Below, in pieces: positions 36,574-45,318 of a stretch of 64,000 nucleotides of DNA. The position numbers and the translations under genes were made by a program. The stretch comes from Limosilactobacillus caecicola (GTDB lineage: Bacteria; Bacillota; Bacilli; Lactobacillales; Lactobacillaceae), in the NCBI RefSeq assembly GCF_943192935.1, contig NZ_CALPCI010000004.1, forward strand, positions 1-64,000, given 5' to 3'. Numbering within the stretch: the stretch's first letter is position 1; every line of letters starts with the position of its first letter. The notes beneath the pieces are model-generated. The model searched no databases and was not told the DNA's origin. It saw nothing but the letters and a program-made list of their open reading frames with translations.

Positions 36574-37587
36574 TTACAGGAGTTGAATACCAGCTGTGGC
36601 ACACTTTTCACGCATGTCGGCTGGCCAAATGCTGGCTTGAACTTCACCAACATGGGCTTTGCCAAGCAACAGCATACATAAGCGGGATTGACCAATCCCA
36701 CCACCGATCGTGTATGGCAATTTCCCTTCCAACAACATCTTGTGGAATGGCAGGCTTTCACGATCAGCAGCCCCAACTTGTTCTAGCTGGTACTTCATTG
36801 ATTCAGGACTGACCCGGATACCCATGCTGGAGATTTCCAGTTTCTTTTGTAACGGTTCGTACCAGAAAATGATGTCACCGTTGAGGGCCCAGTCGTCGTA
36901 GTCGGGGGCCCGACCATCATGCGGCTTGCCAGAACGCTTCAATTTGTCACCAATCTTCATCACAAAGACACAGCCAAGCTCTTTAGCAATCTTGTCTTCC
37001 CGTTCCATCGGGGTCAGATCCGGCCAGCGGTCTTCCAATTCTTGGGTCGTTACGAAATGAATTTCGTCTGGTAAATGATAAACCGCTTGGGGGAACTTGT
37101 ACCAAACTTCATGTTCCATGTGCTTGATGACTTTGAAAATCTTGCGCACGGTGTCTTTCAAAGTTTCCTCGTTCCGTTCATCCTTGGCGATGATCTTCTC
37201 CCAGTCCCATTGGTCGACGTAGATGGAGTGGAAGTTATCCAAATCTTCATCCTTACGAATGGCGTTCATGTTGGTGTACAGACCTTCGTGCATGCCGAAA
37301 CCGTAACGTTTCAAAGCAAGCCGCTTCCATTTTGCCAATGAGTGAACGACTTCAATGGTTTCACCAGGCAGAGCCTTCATTTCAAAGGACACCGGTATTT
37401 CCACCCCGTTCAAGTTATCGTTCAAACCAGTACTCTTTTCAACAAACATTGGGGCTGACATCCGCTGCAAGTTCAGTTCCTTACCAATTTCATCCTGGAA
37501 GGTTTCCCGAATGTAGCGAATAGCGGCTTCGGTTTCGCGGATTGATAAACGTGGATCGTAGTCCTTAGGGATAATTAATTCTGTCAT
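36574..37587 (-). CDS. asnA: Aspartate--ammonia ligase (asparagine synthetase A)
   Basis: Makes asparagine from aspartate, ammonia and ATP in the cytoplasm. The 337-residue protein matches AsnA throughout: [71 protein letters not shown] and the C-terminal [23 protein letters not shown], a class II aminoacyl-tRNA-synthetase-like motif 3. ATG 37587 is chosen, nine bases after GGAG; an upstream in-frame extension runs through the T-box terminator. Expression is controlled by the T-box leader just upstream. Confidence 0.97.
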   Translation of the reverse strand: MTELIIPKDYDPRLSIRETEAAIRYIRETFQDEIGKELNLQRMSAPMFVEKSTGLNDNLNGVEIPVSFEMKALPGETIEVVHSLAKWKRLALKRYGFGMHEGLYTNMNAIRKDEDLDNFHSIYVDQWDWEKIIAKDERNEETLKDTVRKIFKVIKHMEHEVWYKFPQAVYHLPDEIHFVTTQELEDRWPDLTPMEREDKIAKELGCVFVMKIGDKLKRSGKPHDGRAPDYDDWALNGDIIFWYEPLQKKLEISSMGIRVSPESMKYQLEQVGAADRESLPFHKMLLEGKLPYTIGGGIGQSRLCMLLLGKAHVGEVQASIWPADMREKCATAGIQLL

Positions 37588-37626
37588 AACTATGCACTCC
37601 TTAATATTGCTGAATTGGGGCGCAAA

Positions 37627-37890
37627 TAAAAAGCCTTCCGTCCCTGCAATCATGGGACGAAAGGCTTCTTTCCGCGGTGCCACCCAAGTTATCTAGTCGA
37701 AGACTAAATCACTCAATAAGAGTACTAACATACTCCGCCAGCGGTAACGTGCTGGAAACGACTAAGCCTACTTTGAAAACCATTTGGGTTAGCAACTTGG
37801 AAAGGGTTTTTCAATATCACAGGGTCGGCTAAGTTTCCACTATCCTTAGCTCACTTGACGAATGACAATACCTACTCGTCTTTCTCATCG
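37627..37890 (-). ncRNA. T-box leader of asnA, specifier AAC (Asn)
   Basis: The minus strand carries the T-box sequence GGGTGGCACCGCGG (37685-37672) and a terminator stem AAGCCTTTCGTCCC/GGGACGGAAGGCTT with a T run (about 37668-37627). Stem I can be built from GAAAG (37884-37880) with CTTTC (37804-37800) and GGTATT with GATATT. The 5' side of the internal loop holds GAGTA and the 3' side reads GAAA-AAC-C, so the specifier is AAC (37808-37806), matching asparagine. Uncharged tRNA-Asn is expected to favour read-through into asnA. Confidence 0.9.
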
Positions 37891-37961
37891 TTTTTTAATC
37901 AATTTGTTAGATATTATAATAAACCTATTTTTCAAAAAGGCAAGGACTTTTTCTAATTTTT

Positions 37962-38495
37962 TTAGAACACTTTGCCATCGTATGGTTTAAAGATAACATC
38001 ATGGAAGTCAAAAGTGGCCACTTCACTCATTTTGATGATTTGGGTGTTTCCACAGCCCACCATGAGGTTCAACGGAATGGTGACTTCATCATCCGGCACC
38101 ACGACAACATTTGGTTTGTGAAGCGCATAAAGCACCCCCTGTTCATACGCCTGACCGACGTCCGGCTTGCTAGGCATGAAGAAACCAATCCCCATGTCAT
38201 TGCCGTACATGGCATGCATATCCATCTGGTAAGTATTCTGCTGCCAAGTTAAATCATCCATGACCTCGGGATGTTCATTGACGTTGATGTCATGAAATTG
38301 GTGGCTGAGGGGGTGGTGACTGTACTTCAAAGAAACGGTCTTATTTTGTCCTAAAGCCGTCAGTCCTTCCTCCATGAACTTAATTTCTTCTGGGCTAAAC
38401 CAGGAACATTGGATGTAGGCCCGGACTGGGGAAACCCCAGTATTTTCAGTAATGTCAACGTACTCTTTGCCAGCTAGCTTCACGGTTGTTTCCAT
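37962..38495 (-). CDS. Nucleoside 2-deoxyribosyltransferase family protein
   Basis: A 177-residue protein. The core WQQNTYQMDMHAMYGNDMGI and DVGQAYEQGVLYALHKPNVVVVPD match the family pattern in which Asp and Glu residues of the D-A-T-Y-Q-x-D and D-x-G-x-A-x-E-x-G segments form the active site. Lactobacillus enzymes exchange bases between deoxynucleosides, for salvage. ATG 38495 is preferred, since the earlier ATG at 38501 directly abuts GGAGG. It is a single gene between asnA and an MFS transporter. Confidence 0.85.
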   Translation of the reverse strand: METTVKLAGKEYVDITENTGVSPVRAYIQCSWFSPEEIKFMEEGLTALGQNKTVSLKYSHHPLSHQFHDINVNEHPEVMDDLTWQQNTYQMDMHAMYGNDMGIGFFMPSKPDVGQAYEQGVLYALHKPNVVVVPDDEVTIPLNLMVGCGNTQIIKMSEVATFDFHDVIFKPYDGKVF

Positions 38496-38542
38496 GATCA
38501 TTCCTCCAAAAATGTAAATTAGATTTCCATTTTAACACAAAA

Positions 38543-38566
38543 GGCGCTGACAAAATGGTCAGCGCC
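38543..38566 (-). terminator. Terminator after the DHA1 transporter gene
   Basis: GGCGCTGACCATTTTGTCAGCGCC hairpin followed by TTTTGTGTT on the minus strand, seven bases after the stop codon. Confidence 0.75.
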
Positions 38567-38573
38567 CGTTTGA

Positions 38574-39746
38574 TTAATGCCGCATTCCTTCGTAGTTGCG
38601 GCTAACGACTGTAATTAAAATAATTGCTAAGACACCAAAAACTGCTCCGATATTGCCGACGTTACTCAATGATGAGAAGCGAACCGTTTCCGCTGCCGCC
38701 AGTGACCCCAGCGAAATCCCGATATTCGCAAAAATCGAGTTAAGTGATGAAGCAAGGTCCAGGGATTGTGGGTATTCCTTTTCCGCAATGTCTAAGAACA
38801 TCAACTGGGTAGAGGCCCCATAACTAGCGAAGGTGATACAGAGAATCGCTACAATCGCAATGGCGAGCCACTTGAAGTGGAAAGCCGGAGCTAGGGCCAC
38901 CAAGAGAACCGTCATCACCACGTAGACCCCCGGCAAACGATGCACCCCACCGTTGTCAGCAAGGAGGCCCCCAAACTTATTGCCGATGATGAAGAAAAGC
39001 CCCATCATAAATAGCAACCAGTTCAACCAGGTGTTATCAAAGCCCATCAAATTAGTAATGATTGGCCGCACGTAGGTATAGAAAGTATAGTCCGCGGCAC
39101 AAACGGCAATCACAAAGATGGAACCGATCAAGACCCGCTTATCCTTAAACAGGGAGAACTGGTCACCCAAGTGGCCAGCCACTTGCGGCGTGTCGTGAGG
39201 AACTAACCACACTAGCAGACCAAAGACCACAATCGTAAGAACTGTGATCATCCAGAAACTGTCGTGCCAGGAAAAATGCTGGCTAATCACGGTTCCTAAT
39301 GGGACCCCAATGACGGAGGCAATACTAAAACCGGCAAACACCCACGAGACCAGGCTGGCCCGCTTGTCCCGCGGGGCAACGTAGCTAGCTAAAACCAACA
39401 CAATGGAAATAATGGCCCCGGCTACGGACGCCGTCAACATCCGTGACAACAGCAGCGACGGATAATTAGTGGCCAGTGCCGTCCAGGTATTCCCAACAAA
39501 AAAGACCACCATCAGCGTGAGTAAGACGTGGTGCCTCTTCCAGCGGTTGGCCACCGAAGTAATCACTGGCGTAAAAACCGCATAGATTAAAGCAAACATC
39601 GTCACGAGGTACCCTAAGGAAGAAAGGGAACTGTGATATTCCTTTGCAATATCGGGTAAGACCCCAACGATCATGTATTCATTACATCCAAGCATAAACG
39701 CAACGAACACGAATAAAATAGCTTGTAAACGATATTTCGACATCAT
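38574..39746 (-). CDS. MFS transporter, DHA1 (drug or sugar efflux) family
   Basis: A 390-residue protein with about twelve transmembrane helices. Typical DHA1 features are FMLGCNEYMIVGVLPDIAKEY in helix 1 and its loop, the motif-A-like loop VANRWKRHHVLL between helices 2 and 3, and the helix 5 segment GVPLGTVISQHFSWHDSFW. It resembles the AraJ/YdhP type of efflux carriers; the substrate cannot be inferred. GAGGG precedes two adjacent ATG codons (39746 and 39743). Single gene, oppositely oriented to the next gene. Confidence 0.88.
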   Translation of the reverse strand: MMSKYRLQAILFVFVAFMLGCNEYMIVGVLPDIAKEYHSSLSSLGYLVTMFALIYAVFTPVITSVANRWKRHHVLLTLMVVFFVGNTWTALATNYPSLLLSRMLTASVAGAIISIVLVLASYVAPRDKRASLVSWVFAGFSIASVIGVPLGTVISQHFSWHDSFWMITVLTIVVFGLLVWLVPHDTPQVAGHLGDQFSLFKDKRVLIGSIFVIAVCAADYTFYTYVRPIITNLMGFDNTWLNWLLFMMGLFFIIGNKFGGLLADNGGVHRLPGVYVVMTVLLVALAPAFHFKWLAIAIVAILCITFASYGASTQLMFLDIAEKEYPQSLDLASSLNSIFANIGISLGSLAAAETVRFSSLSNVGNIGAVFGVLAIILITVVSRNYEGMRH

Positions 39747-39903
39747 TTTGCCCTCGCCTGTCGAAATTAATTCGACCCTGACGTCCTTTCATAAAAAATT
39801 CGCACATTCCATTGTACGAAAATTATGGTCGTAAATCTACTCACCATCCCGGAAAAATCAAAAGTGGTAAAATATTGGGCAAGAAGACGAGGAGGGTTGC
39901 AAA

Positions 39904-40242
39904 ATGGAAATGACGATTACAGATGCCGCTGGCCAATGGTTGATCCAAGAGCTGCAATTAAAAGCTGGTGACGGTGTGAAATTCTTCGCCGCTTCGGATA
40001 AAATTCCGGCCGAGCATGGTCCCAAACAGGGCTATGCGAAGGATAACCACCCCGACCGCCCAATTTATGAAATTGAAAAGGACGGGATTAATTACCACGT
40101 CAACTTTGATGATGACTGGTTCTTTTCGAACCTCACCACCACGGTTGACTATAATGACCAGGATGGCCTGACCTTTACCTTTGCTGGTGGTCCCGATACG
40201 GTCGCGGGGGCTTCCATTAACTATGAAAAATATCTCATGTAA
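39904..40242 (+). CDS. HesB/YadR-like iron-sulfur biogenesis family protein
   Basis: A 112-residue protein: MEMTITDAAGQWLIQELQLKAGDGVKFFA and FDDDWFFSNLTTTVDYNDQDGLTFTFAG match the HesB-like (YadR/YfhF) group of Firmicutes. No cysteine is present, so the three-cysteine cluster-binding site of A-type carriers is absent and a scaffold role is unlikely. Function is unknown. GAGGAGGG precedes ATG 39904. Monocistronic, between a divergent MFS gene and the T-box leader. Confidence 0.78.
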   Translation: MEMTITDAAGQWLIQELQLKAGDGVKFFAASDKIPAEHGPKQGYAKDNHPDRPIYEIEKDGINYHVNFDDDWFFSNLTTTVDYNDQDGLTFTFAGGPDTVAGASINYEKYLM

Positions 40243-40296
40243 TGCCCCCTTGACTTTCTCATTATCTTTTAATAATATAACGGTAATCTAATAATC

Positions 40297-40564
40297 TCAC
40301 TGACGAGATGAGTATTTAAGTCACTGATTGTACAGAGAGCCATGATGATGAGAAACGGTCAATTACCCTTAAAGAAAATGGTCTCATAATTAAGGGTAAG
40401 TGGTGAATCATTAGCCACTTACGGGTCCGCCCGTTATCGCGCATGAGTCTCTGCAAGGGTACTCAAGAAGGGACTTGTTGTGAAGCAAGCCTAAAAACGG
40501 GTGGTAACACGTTATCAGTTCAACGTCCTGTGAATTGCCAAGGCAATTCGCGGGGCGTTTTTTC
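40297..40564 (+). ncRNA. T-box leader of the M20 dipeptidase, specifier reads ATG (Met)
   Basis: T-box sequence GGGTGGTAACACG (40499-40511) is followed by a terminator CAACGTCCTGTGAATTGCC/GGCAATTCGCGGGGCGTT plus T run (40521-40563). Stem I pairs TTTAAG (40315-40320) with CTTAAA (40368-40373) and GAGA (40305-40308) with TCTC (40382-40385). The internal loop has GAGTA on the 5' side and GAAA-ATG-G on the 3' side, the same arrangement as in the asnA leader, placing the specifier at ATG 40378-40380. An AGAGAGCC element lies at 40334-40341. The T-box call is firm; the Met assignment is a manual fold. Confidence 0.88.
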
Positions 40565-40581
40565 ATTGAGGAGGAATAATC

Positions 40582-41910
40582 ATGACAGAATCATTGAAAG
40601 AATACACATTCCAACACTGGCAAGACTTTAGCGACCTATTACGCTTTAAAACCATCGCGGCGCAAGGCATTGGCATCGAAGCCACCAGTAATTGGCTCGT
40701 TGAACAATTTAAACAATTAGGTGCCAACACGGTCGAAAAATGGAACGACCAGGGCGGTAATCCCGTCATTTTCGCCGAATTTTCTGGCAAGGGTGACCAA
40801 ACCGTCCTGTTCTACAACCACTATGATACCCAACCTGCCGAGCCACTTGACCAATGGGACACGAAGCCGTTCGAACCTACCGTGATTGATGACACCCTCT
40901 TTGCTCGCGGAGCCAGTGATGATAAGGGCGAACTCATTTTTCGCCTCACCCTTCTGAAATATTATCAAGAACATGGCGGCCTGCCCGTGAACGTGAAGTT
41001 CTACGTTGAAGGAGAAGAAGAAATCGGCAGTAGCCATGTCATCAAATACACCCAGGCCCACGAAGACCAACTTCAGGCTGATGCAGTGGTTTGGGAAGGC
41101 GGTGCGAAAAACGCTGAAGGCCAACTCACAATCACCGGTGGTCTCCGCGGCATTTCCTGCCTGGAACTGTCAGTGACGACCGCCAATACCGATCTTCATT
41201 CTTCCAAAGCTTCATACGCAGAATCGGCTCCTTGGCGTTTAGCCAAGGCGTTGGCCTCACTACGGGATGACCATTCAAAAAAGATCCTCATTGATGGGAT
41301 TTACGATGACGTGGATGAATTAACACCCGCCGAACAGGAACTGATCGAACAAATTAATTTCGATCCCGCTAAGGTCGCCGCCGCTGAAGGTCTGACCCAA
41401 CCACTCCTGACCAAAACACCAAAGCGCGACCTTTCCAATGAACCCACAATTAACATTGAAGGGATTACCGCGGGCTACCAAGAAACAGGCGTCAAAACCG
41501 TCCTCCCACGTTTTGCCTCAGCTAAACTGGATTTCCGTTTGGCACCGAATCAAAATCCGACCCGAATTCCAGAATTGGTCCGTCAGCAACTCGCCAAGAA
41601 TGGATTCGCTGATGTGAAAGTCAAATACTTGGTTGGTCAACCGGGATACCGCAGTGACGTAACCCACCCGTTTGTTAAATTAGTCCACCGCACTGCCCAG
41701 ACTATCTATGGTCAAGATGGGGTGGAATACATTCCAAACAGTTTTGGGGCCGGACCCGCTTACGCGTTTGGGCGGCTGCTCAAGTTGCCAGTCTTGAGTT
41801 TCGGGCTTGGTAATGCTAATTCCCACGTCCACGGGGCCAATGAAAATATCCGCCTGAGTGACGCAGTCCAAACGGTTACGTTACTGGATCAAATTTTGCA
41901 ATCATTATAA
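40582..41910 (+). CDS. M20 family dipeptidase (zinc metallopeptidase)
   Basis: A 442-residue cytoplasmic peptidase. Metal-site motifs in order: YNHYDTQPAEP (His and following Asp), FARGASDDKGE (bridging Asp) and VEGEEEIGSSH (catalytic Glu pair), with the C-terminal HVHGANENI supplying the last His. The insert between metal domain halves is the usual lid domain. Family members hydrolyse dipeptides or N-acyl amino acids; the T-box upstream indicates that it feeds amino acid supply, perhaps methionine. GAGGAGG precedes ATG 40582. Confidence 0.92.
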   Translation: MTESLKEYTFQHWQDFSDLLRFKTIAAQGIGIEATSNWLVEQFKQLGANTVEKWNDQGGNPVIFAEFSGKGDQTVLFYNHYDTQPAEPLDQWDTKPFEPTVIDDTLFARGASDDKGELIFRLTLLKYYQEHGGLPVNVKFYVEGEEEIGSSHVIKYTQAHEDQLQADAVVWEGGAKNAEGQLTITGGLRGISCLELSVTTANTDLHSSKASYAESAPWRLAKALASLRDDHSKKILIDGIYDDVDELTPAEQELIEQINFDPAKVAAAEGLTQPLLTKTPKRDLSNEPTINIEGITAGYQETGVKTVLPRFASAKLDFRLAPNQNPTRIPELVRQQLAKNGFADVKVKYLVGQPGYRSDVTHPFVKLVHRTAQTIYGQDGVEYIPNSFGAGPAYAFGRLLKLPVLSFGLGNANSHVHGANENIRLSDAVQTVTLLDQILQSL

Positions 41911-41914
41911 ATGA

Positions 41915-41953
41915 AAACAAGTTCGACACGAATTGGTGTCGAGCTTGTTTTTT
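41915..41953. terminator. Terminator between the M20 dipeptidase and the Fic-like gene
   Basis: AACAAGTTCGACACGAATTGGTGTCGAGCTTGTTTTTT is split as a 13-bp stem with a short loop and a T run on the plus strand; it overlaps the end of the converging Fic-like gene by two bases. Confidence 0.85.
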
Positions 41954-42614
41954 AATCAATTCCATTAATGCCGTTTTCATATGTCCAGTCTAACAATGGA
42001 ATGACATTACCTGAATCGTAATAATCTGAGATTAATTGATTCCAAGTTCCCCACTTTGCCAACGGAACATTAATCAAACCAGCCCCATGATCAATCATGA
42101 TCTTGTTAGCAACAAGTGTAGCAGTCCGTTTATTGCCGTCCCAGAAAATTTGCTGACGCATATTATGGTACATCAAGCGCATTGCTTTCTCGGTAGTACT
42201 TTTATTCGCTACTAATAATGATTGAAGGTAATTAGTTTCATCCTGTTGACTAACTGTCGGTGGTGTAAATTCACCATTTAAAGTATTGACTAACCCATTT
42301 CCAGTCCGTAAATGGCCTGGGTCAAGTGAATCGAATTTAGCGACAATTGCATTCACTTTTTCTTCAAATTCGAGTGAAAGCTTTTCATCATCATTAATAA
42401 TAAATTGCCAACCACGTTTTAATTGGACAATTGTATTGATATCATCAATTGAAACACCATCCACTCCCAATCCATCAATGATCGTTTGGGTTTGTGGCAT
42501 GGTAGTATTAATACCTTCGAATCGCGAATTAGTAAAAACTAAACGGGTGAGGTTCATTTTTGCTAACCGCCGATTTTGTTCTTGAGTTAATTCATATTTA
42601 TCATCATACTTCAC
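41952..42614 (-). CDS. Fic-fold protein with Gln at the catalytic His position
   Basis: A 220-residue protein. The segment RQQIFWDGNKRTATLVANKIMI (residues about 155-176) aligns with the Fic/Doc motif HxFxxGNxR, but the histidine that activates the target hydroxyl is glutamine here. The anion-binding DGNKR part is intact. An earlier SRFEGI segment may correspond to an inhibitory helix. It may bind nucleotides without transferring them, use a different chemistry, or be regulatory. It starts with GTG 42614; monocistronic. Confidence 0.78.
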   Translation of the reverse strand: MKYDDKYELTQEQNRRLAKMNLTRLVFTNSRFEGINTTMPQTQTIIDGLGVDGVSIDDINTIVQLKRGWQFIINDDEKLSLEFEEKVNAIVAKFDSLDPGHLRTGNGLVNTLNGEFTPPTVSQQDETNYLQSLLVANKSTTEKAMRLMYHNMRQQIFWDGNKRTATLVANKIMIDHGAGLINVPLAKWGTWNQLISDYYDSGNVIPLLDWTYENGINGID

Positions 42615-42647
42615 GGTATTAACGACCTCATCTTTGATTTATTATTC

Positions 42648-42962
42648 TCAATACACGCCTAAACTAACCTTGGCATAGTCACTCATCCGGTCGCGGGTCC
42701 AGCGTGGCGACGTAATAAATTCAACATCCACGTTGTTCACCTCTGACACCCGCAACACCGCATCCTTAACCATTTTGGCTAACACACCGGTGAGTGGGCA
42801 ACCCAAAATTTCGAGGGTCAATTCAACTAAGCAGATCCCGTCATCATCCAGGTCAATGCTGTAAACAAAGCCCAGGTTTACAATGTCCATCCGCAATTCC
42901 GGGTCGATGACGGTGGCGAGTTCTGCAACAATCTCATTTTTTATGGTTTCTGGATCTCTCAT
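42648..42962 (-). CDS. DUF59/MIP18 (SufT-like) protein
   Basis: A 104-residue protein starting MRDPETIKNEIVAEL. DPELRMDIVNLGFVY and the CPLTGVL segment with its conserved cysteine match the DUF59/MIP18 family, whose members (SufT, PaaD, CIA2-like) help mature iron-sulfur proteins. The gene is the last of an operon after sdaAB and sdaAA, whose product is a 4Fe-4S enzyme. The ATG at 42962 is chosen by family length; GTG or ATG codons 6-12 bases upstream overlap the sdaAA stop. Confidence 0.85.
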   Translation of the reverse strand: MRDPETIKNEIVAELATVIDPELRMDIVNLGFVYSIDLDDDGICLVELTLEILGCPLTGVLAKMVKDAVLRVSEVNNVDVEFITSPRWTRDRMSDYAKVSLGVY

Positions 42963-42973
42963 GATCATCACCA

Positions 42974-43855
42974 CTACGCATCATGACCAAAGATTTTCGC
43001 TTTGATTGCCTGACCAGTTGGGGTGCCGGCTAAACCACCAATTCCGGTTTCCCGCAGCGAAGTTGGCATTTGCTTGCCGACCTTATCCAGGGCCATGATA
43101 CATTCATCCGCCGGGATTTTGCTGACGCAACCGGCTAACGCCAGGTCCGCCGCGACGAGCGCATTGGCAGTGCCAATCGCGTTCCGTTTGACACACGGAA
43201 TTTCGACCAACCCGGCGATCGGGTCACACACCAGACCCAGCAGGTTGCTGATGGCAATTGAGAGGGCCTCGGCACTCTGTTGTGGGGTGCCACCCGCGGC
43301 TTCAACGGCAGCAGCCGCGCCCATGGCCGAAGCACTCCCCACTTCCGCTTGGCAACCACCAGTGGCCCCCGCAATACCGGCGTGGTTCGCAATGACCAGA
43401 CCAAAGCCACCAGCGGTAAAAAGGAAACGAATCAGGCCGTCTTCGTCAAGATCCAAGCGTTCTTGGAGGGCCTCAATGACGCCTGGTAAGGTGCCGGCTG
43501 ATCCCGCCGTCGGGGTCGCACATATCACCCCCAGGGCCGCATTAACTTCACTCGTAGCCATTGCGGCCTGGACAGCGCCCATCATGATGTCACCAGACAA
43601 TGATTTGTGGTGTTTCCGGTACTCGCGGATTTTCACCGCTTCGCCACCGGTCAGGCCCGTGGGTGAGTGGACGCCTTCACCGGTCTCCCCCTTCGTAACG
43701 GCTTGCCGCATGGTATTCAAATTATGCTTCATCTTGTCCCAGATTTCTTCTCTGGGCATACCGGAGCTCTCAACTTCAGCGTTGATGATTAATTCTGATA
43801 ACGGTTGACCAGTCTCTTCGGCCTTGGCCACCAGTTCTTTAATGCTATCAAACAT
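42974..43855 (-). CDS. sdaAA: L-serine dehydratase, alpha (iron-sulfur) subunit
   Basis: Deaminates L-serine to pyruvate and ammonia together with the beta subunit. The 293-residue protein is of the 4Fe-4S type. Cysteine-bearing motifs are visible: VICATPTAGSAGT, GLVCDPIAGLVEIPCVKRNA and AGCVSKIPADECIMAL. It sits 10 nt after sdaAB and just before the SufT-like gene. Two-subunit SdaA is usual in Firmicutes. Confidence 0.95.
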   Translation of the reverse strand: MFDSIKELVAKAEETGQPLSELIINAEVESSGMPREEIWDKMKHNLNTMRQAVTKGETGEGVHSPTGLTGGEAVKIREYRKHHKSLSGDIMMGAVQAAMATSEVNAALGVICATPTAGSAGTLPGVIEALQERLDLDEDGLIRFLFTAGGFGLVIANHAGIAGATGGCQAEVGSASAMGAAAAVEAAGGTPQQSAEALSIAISNLLGLVCDPIAGLVEIPCVKRNAIGTANALVAADLALAGCVSKIPADECIMALDKVGKQMPTSLRETGIGGLAGTPTGQAIKAKIFGHDA

Positions 43856-43865
43856 GATTAACCCT

Positions 43866-44534
43866 CTACTTTAGGCAGACAATCCCTTTGAACTTTTCTT
43901 TGAGTTCCGTAATTTGTTGGGGCTTCAAATATTTAAACATATCAAATTCGTACAACTCGCCATCGTGGACCAGCTTGGTTTGCTGCTTTTTGAGCTTGGC
44001 GCTCTTATCCAGCATCTTGGCGAGGACCTTCACTAATGGCTTATTTTTATCATGATCAAGGTACAGCACGATTGGCAACGGACCAGCCGGGTGCAATTCC
44101 ACCCCTTGGACCCGAATCGAACGGATCTCAATCGCTCCGCCCCCAACTGAGCAACCGCCCACTTGAGTTTGGTGGTGGCCACCGTCAGATAAGTCCAGGA
44201 TCGCCGTGTTCGGATGGTCAATTGGACTTGGCCCATCCTCTTCGACAAAGCGAATGTCGATTCCCGCCTGCTTAGCTAACTCCGGCGCCATTGGCACCCG
44301 GGCATCATCCGGTGGAAAACCCATGATGCCGGCCGCAATTGCAAAATCAGTCCCGTGACCACGGTGCGTTTGGGCAAATGATTCATAATAATGGACCGTC
44401 ACCTTTTTGGGCACTTCCTGAAAAATTGTCCGTGCCGCCCGGCCGATCTCAACCGCCCCCGCCGTATGCGAACTCGAAGGGCCAACCATGACGGGCCCAA
44501 TAATATCAAAGACGCTTCGGTAGTTACCACTCAT
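43866..44534 (-). CDS. sdaAB: L-serine dehydratase, beta subunit
   Basis: A 222-residue protein with SVFDIIGPVMVGPSSSHTAGAVEIG, the substrate-binding signature, and GGCSVGGGAIEI. It forms the complete enzyme with the alpha subunit encoded next. It is the first gene of the operon; ATG 44534 follows GGGAGG. A C-terminal ACT domain is not evident. Confidence 0.94.
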   Translation of the reverse strand: MSGNYRSVFDIIGPVMVGPSSSHTAGAVEIGRAARTIFQEVPKKVTVHYYESFAQTHRGHGTDFAIAAGIMGFPPDDARVPMAPELAKQAGIDIRFVEEDGPSPIDHPNTAILDLSDGGHHQTQVGGCSVGGGAIEIRSIRVQGVELHPAGPLPIVLYLDHDKNKPLVKVLAKMLDKSAKLKKQQTKLVHDGELYEFDMFKYLKPQQITELKEKFKGIVCLK

Positions 44535-44590
44535 TACCGTACCCTCCCTTTGTGTAATTTGTAACTTAATTATAAAGCGTTTTAACTTGA

Positions 44591-44637
44591 AAATGGGCTG
44601 TGATCATCAAATTTAATGAGATCACAACCCATTTTTT
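44591..44637 (-). terminator. Terminator-like hairpin between sdaAB and the amidotransferase gene
   Basis: AATGGGCTGTGATC and GATCACAACCCATT form a long stem with a T run on the plus strand and A/T flanks on both sides; it lies directly after the amidotransferase stop codon. Confidence 0.75.
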
Positions 44638-45304
44638 AGTCATTTGTAATTTCGTCTAGAATTCTAAACATTACCTGCCGATTTTCAGCGGGTACTCCAT
44701 GGCGAAGGATCTCCGCCGGGGTTTGGTGGAGGTCATTGCCGTCCAGGGCGTATTCACCATCATTGACGACCATTTCACGGACATTATCGACCAGCGGTTC
44801 AAAGTGGAACTGCAAGCCAACCATGTTATCCAGGATGAACCCCTGATTTTTGACAAGGTCACTGGAGAACAATAATTCGCCGCCGTCCGGAATCGTGAAC
44901 ATCTCCTGGTGCCAGTGCAGGGCCGTTAGTTGCTCCGGAATTCCGGCAATGCGGGTTGACTGCCGATAAACGGGCGCCCAACCAACTTCCTTATGTGGTG
45001 ACGCCATCACTTGTCCGCCGAAGGTCATTGAGATCTGTTGGGCCCCAAAACAGGCGCCGAAGATCGGCTTGCCTTGCGCGTGGACTGCTCGAATCAACTC
45101 CCGTTCTTGGTGGATCCATTCATCGTTATCATGCGGACTCATTGGTCCACCTAAAATGACTAGCAACTCCGTTTCAGCCGCCGTGGGGAGCTTGCCAAAC
45201 TGCGCTGGGTGGTACACGTACATCTCATGATGGTGGGCATGGGACCATTCTTGTATTGACCCCGGCCCCTCATTTGGCGTGTGCTGTAAGACATTGATCC
45301 GCAT
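44636..45304 (-). CDS. Class I glutamine amidotransferase-like protein
   Basis: A 222-residue protein resembling the stand-alone GMP-synthase-like amidotransferase family (GATase1 domain). VILGGPMSPHDND forms the oxyanion strand; the nucleophile is the Cys of FGACFGAQQI (about residue 84), and LQFHFEP supplies the His of the triad. Members release ammonia from glutamine or hydrolyse gamma-glutamyl bonds; the substrate is unknown. It is 14 nt downstream of a DUF4767 lipoprotein gene and may be co-transcribed. Confidence 0.88.
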   Translation of the reverse strand: MRINVLQHTPNEGPGSIQEWSHAHHHEMYVYHPAQFGKLPTAAETELLVILGGPMSPHDNDEWIHQERELIRAVHAQGKPIFGACFGAQQISMTFGGQVMASPHKEVGWAPVYRQSTRIAGIPEQLTALHWHQEMFTIPDGGELLFSSDLVKNQGFILDNMVGLQFHFEPLVDNVREMVVNDGEYALDGNDLHQTPAEILRHGVPAENRQVMFRILDEITND

Positions 45305-45318
45305 TTTATCACCCTCCG

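Noticed and set aside
37588-37683. An N-terminally extended AsnA from 37683
   Set aside because: The extension is the T-box terminator region; homologues start at [12 protein letters not shown].
43023-43808. Plus-strand 261-codon open frame opposite sdaAA
   Set aside because: It is fully antisense to sdaAA, a gene with clear catalytic motifs, and has no ribosome site or recognisable domain.
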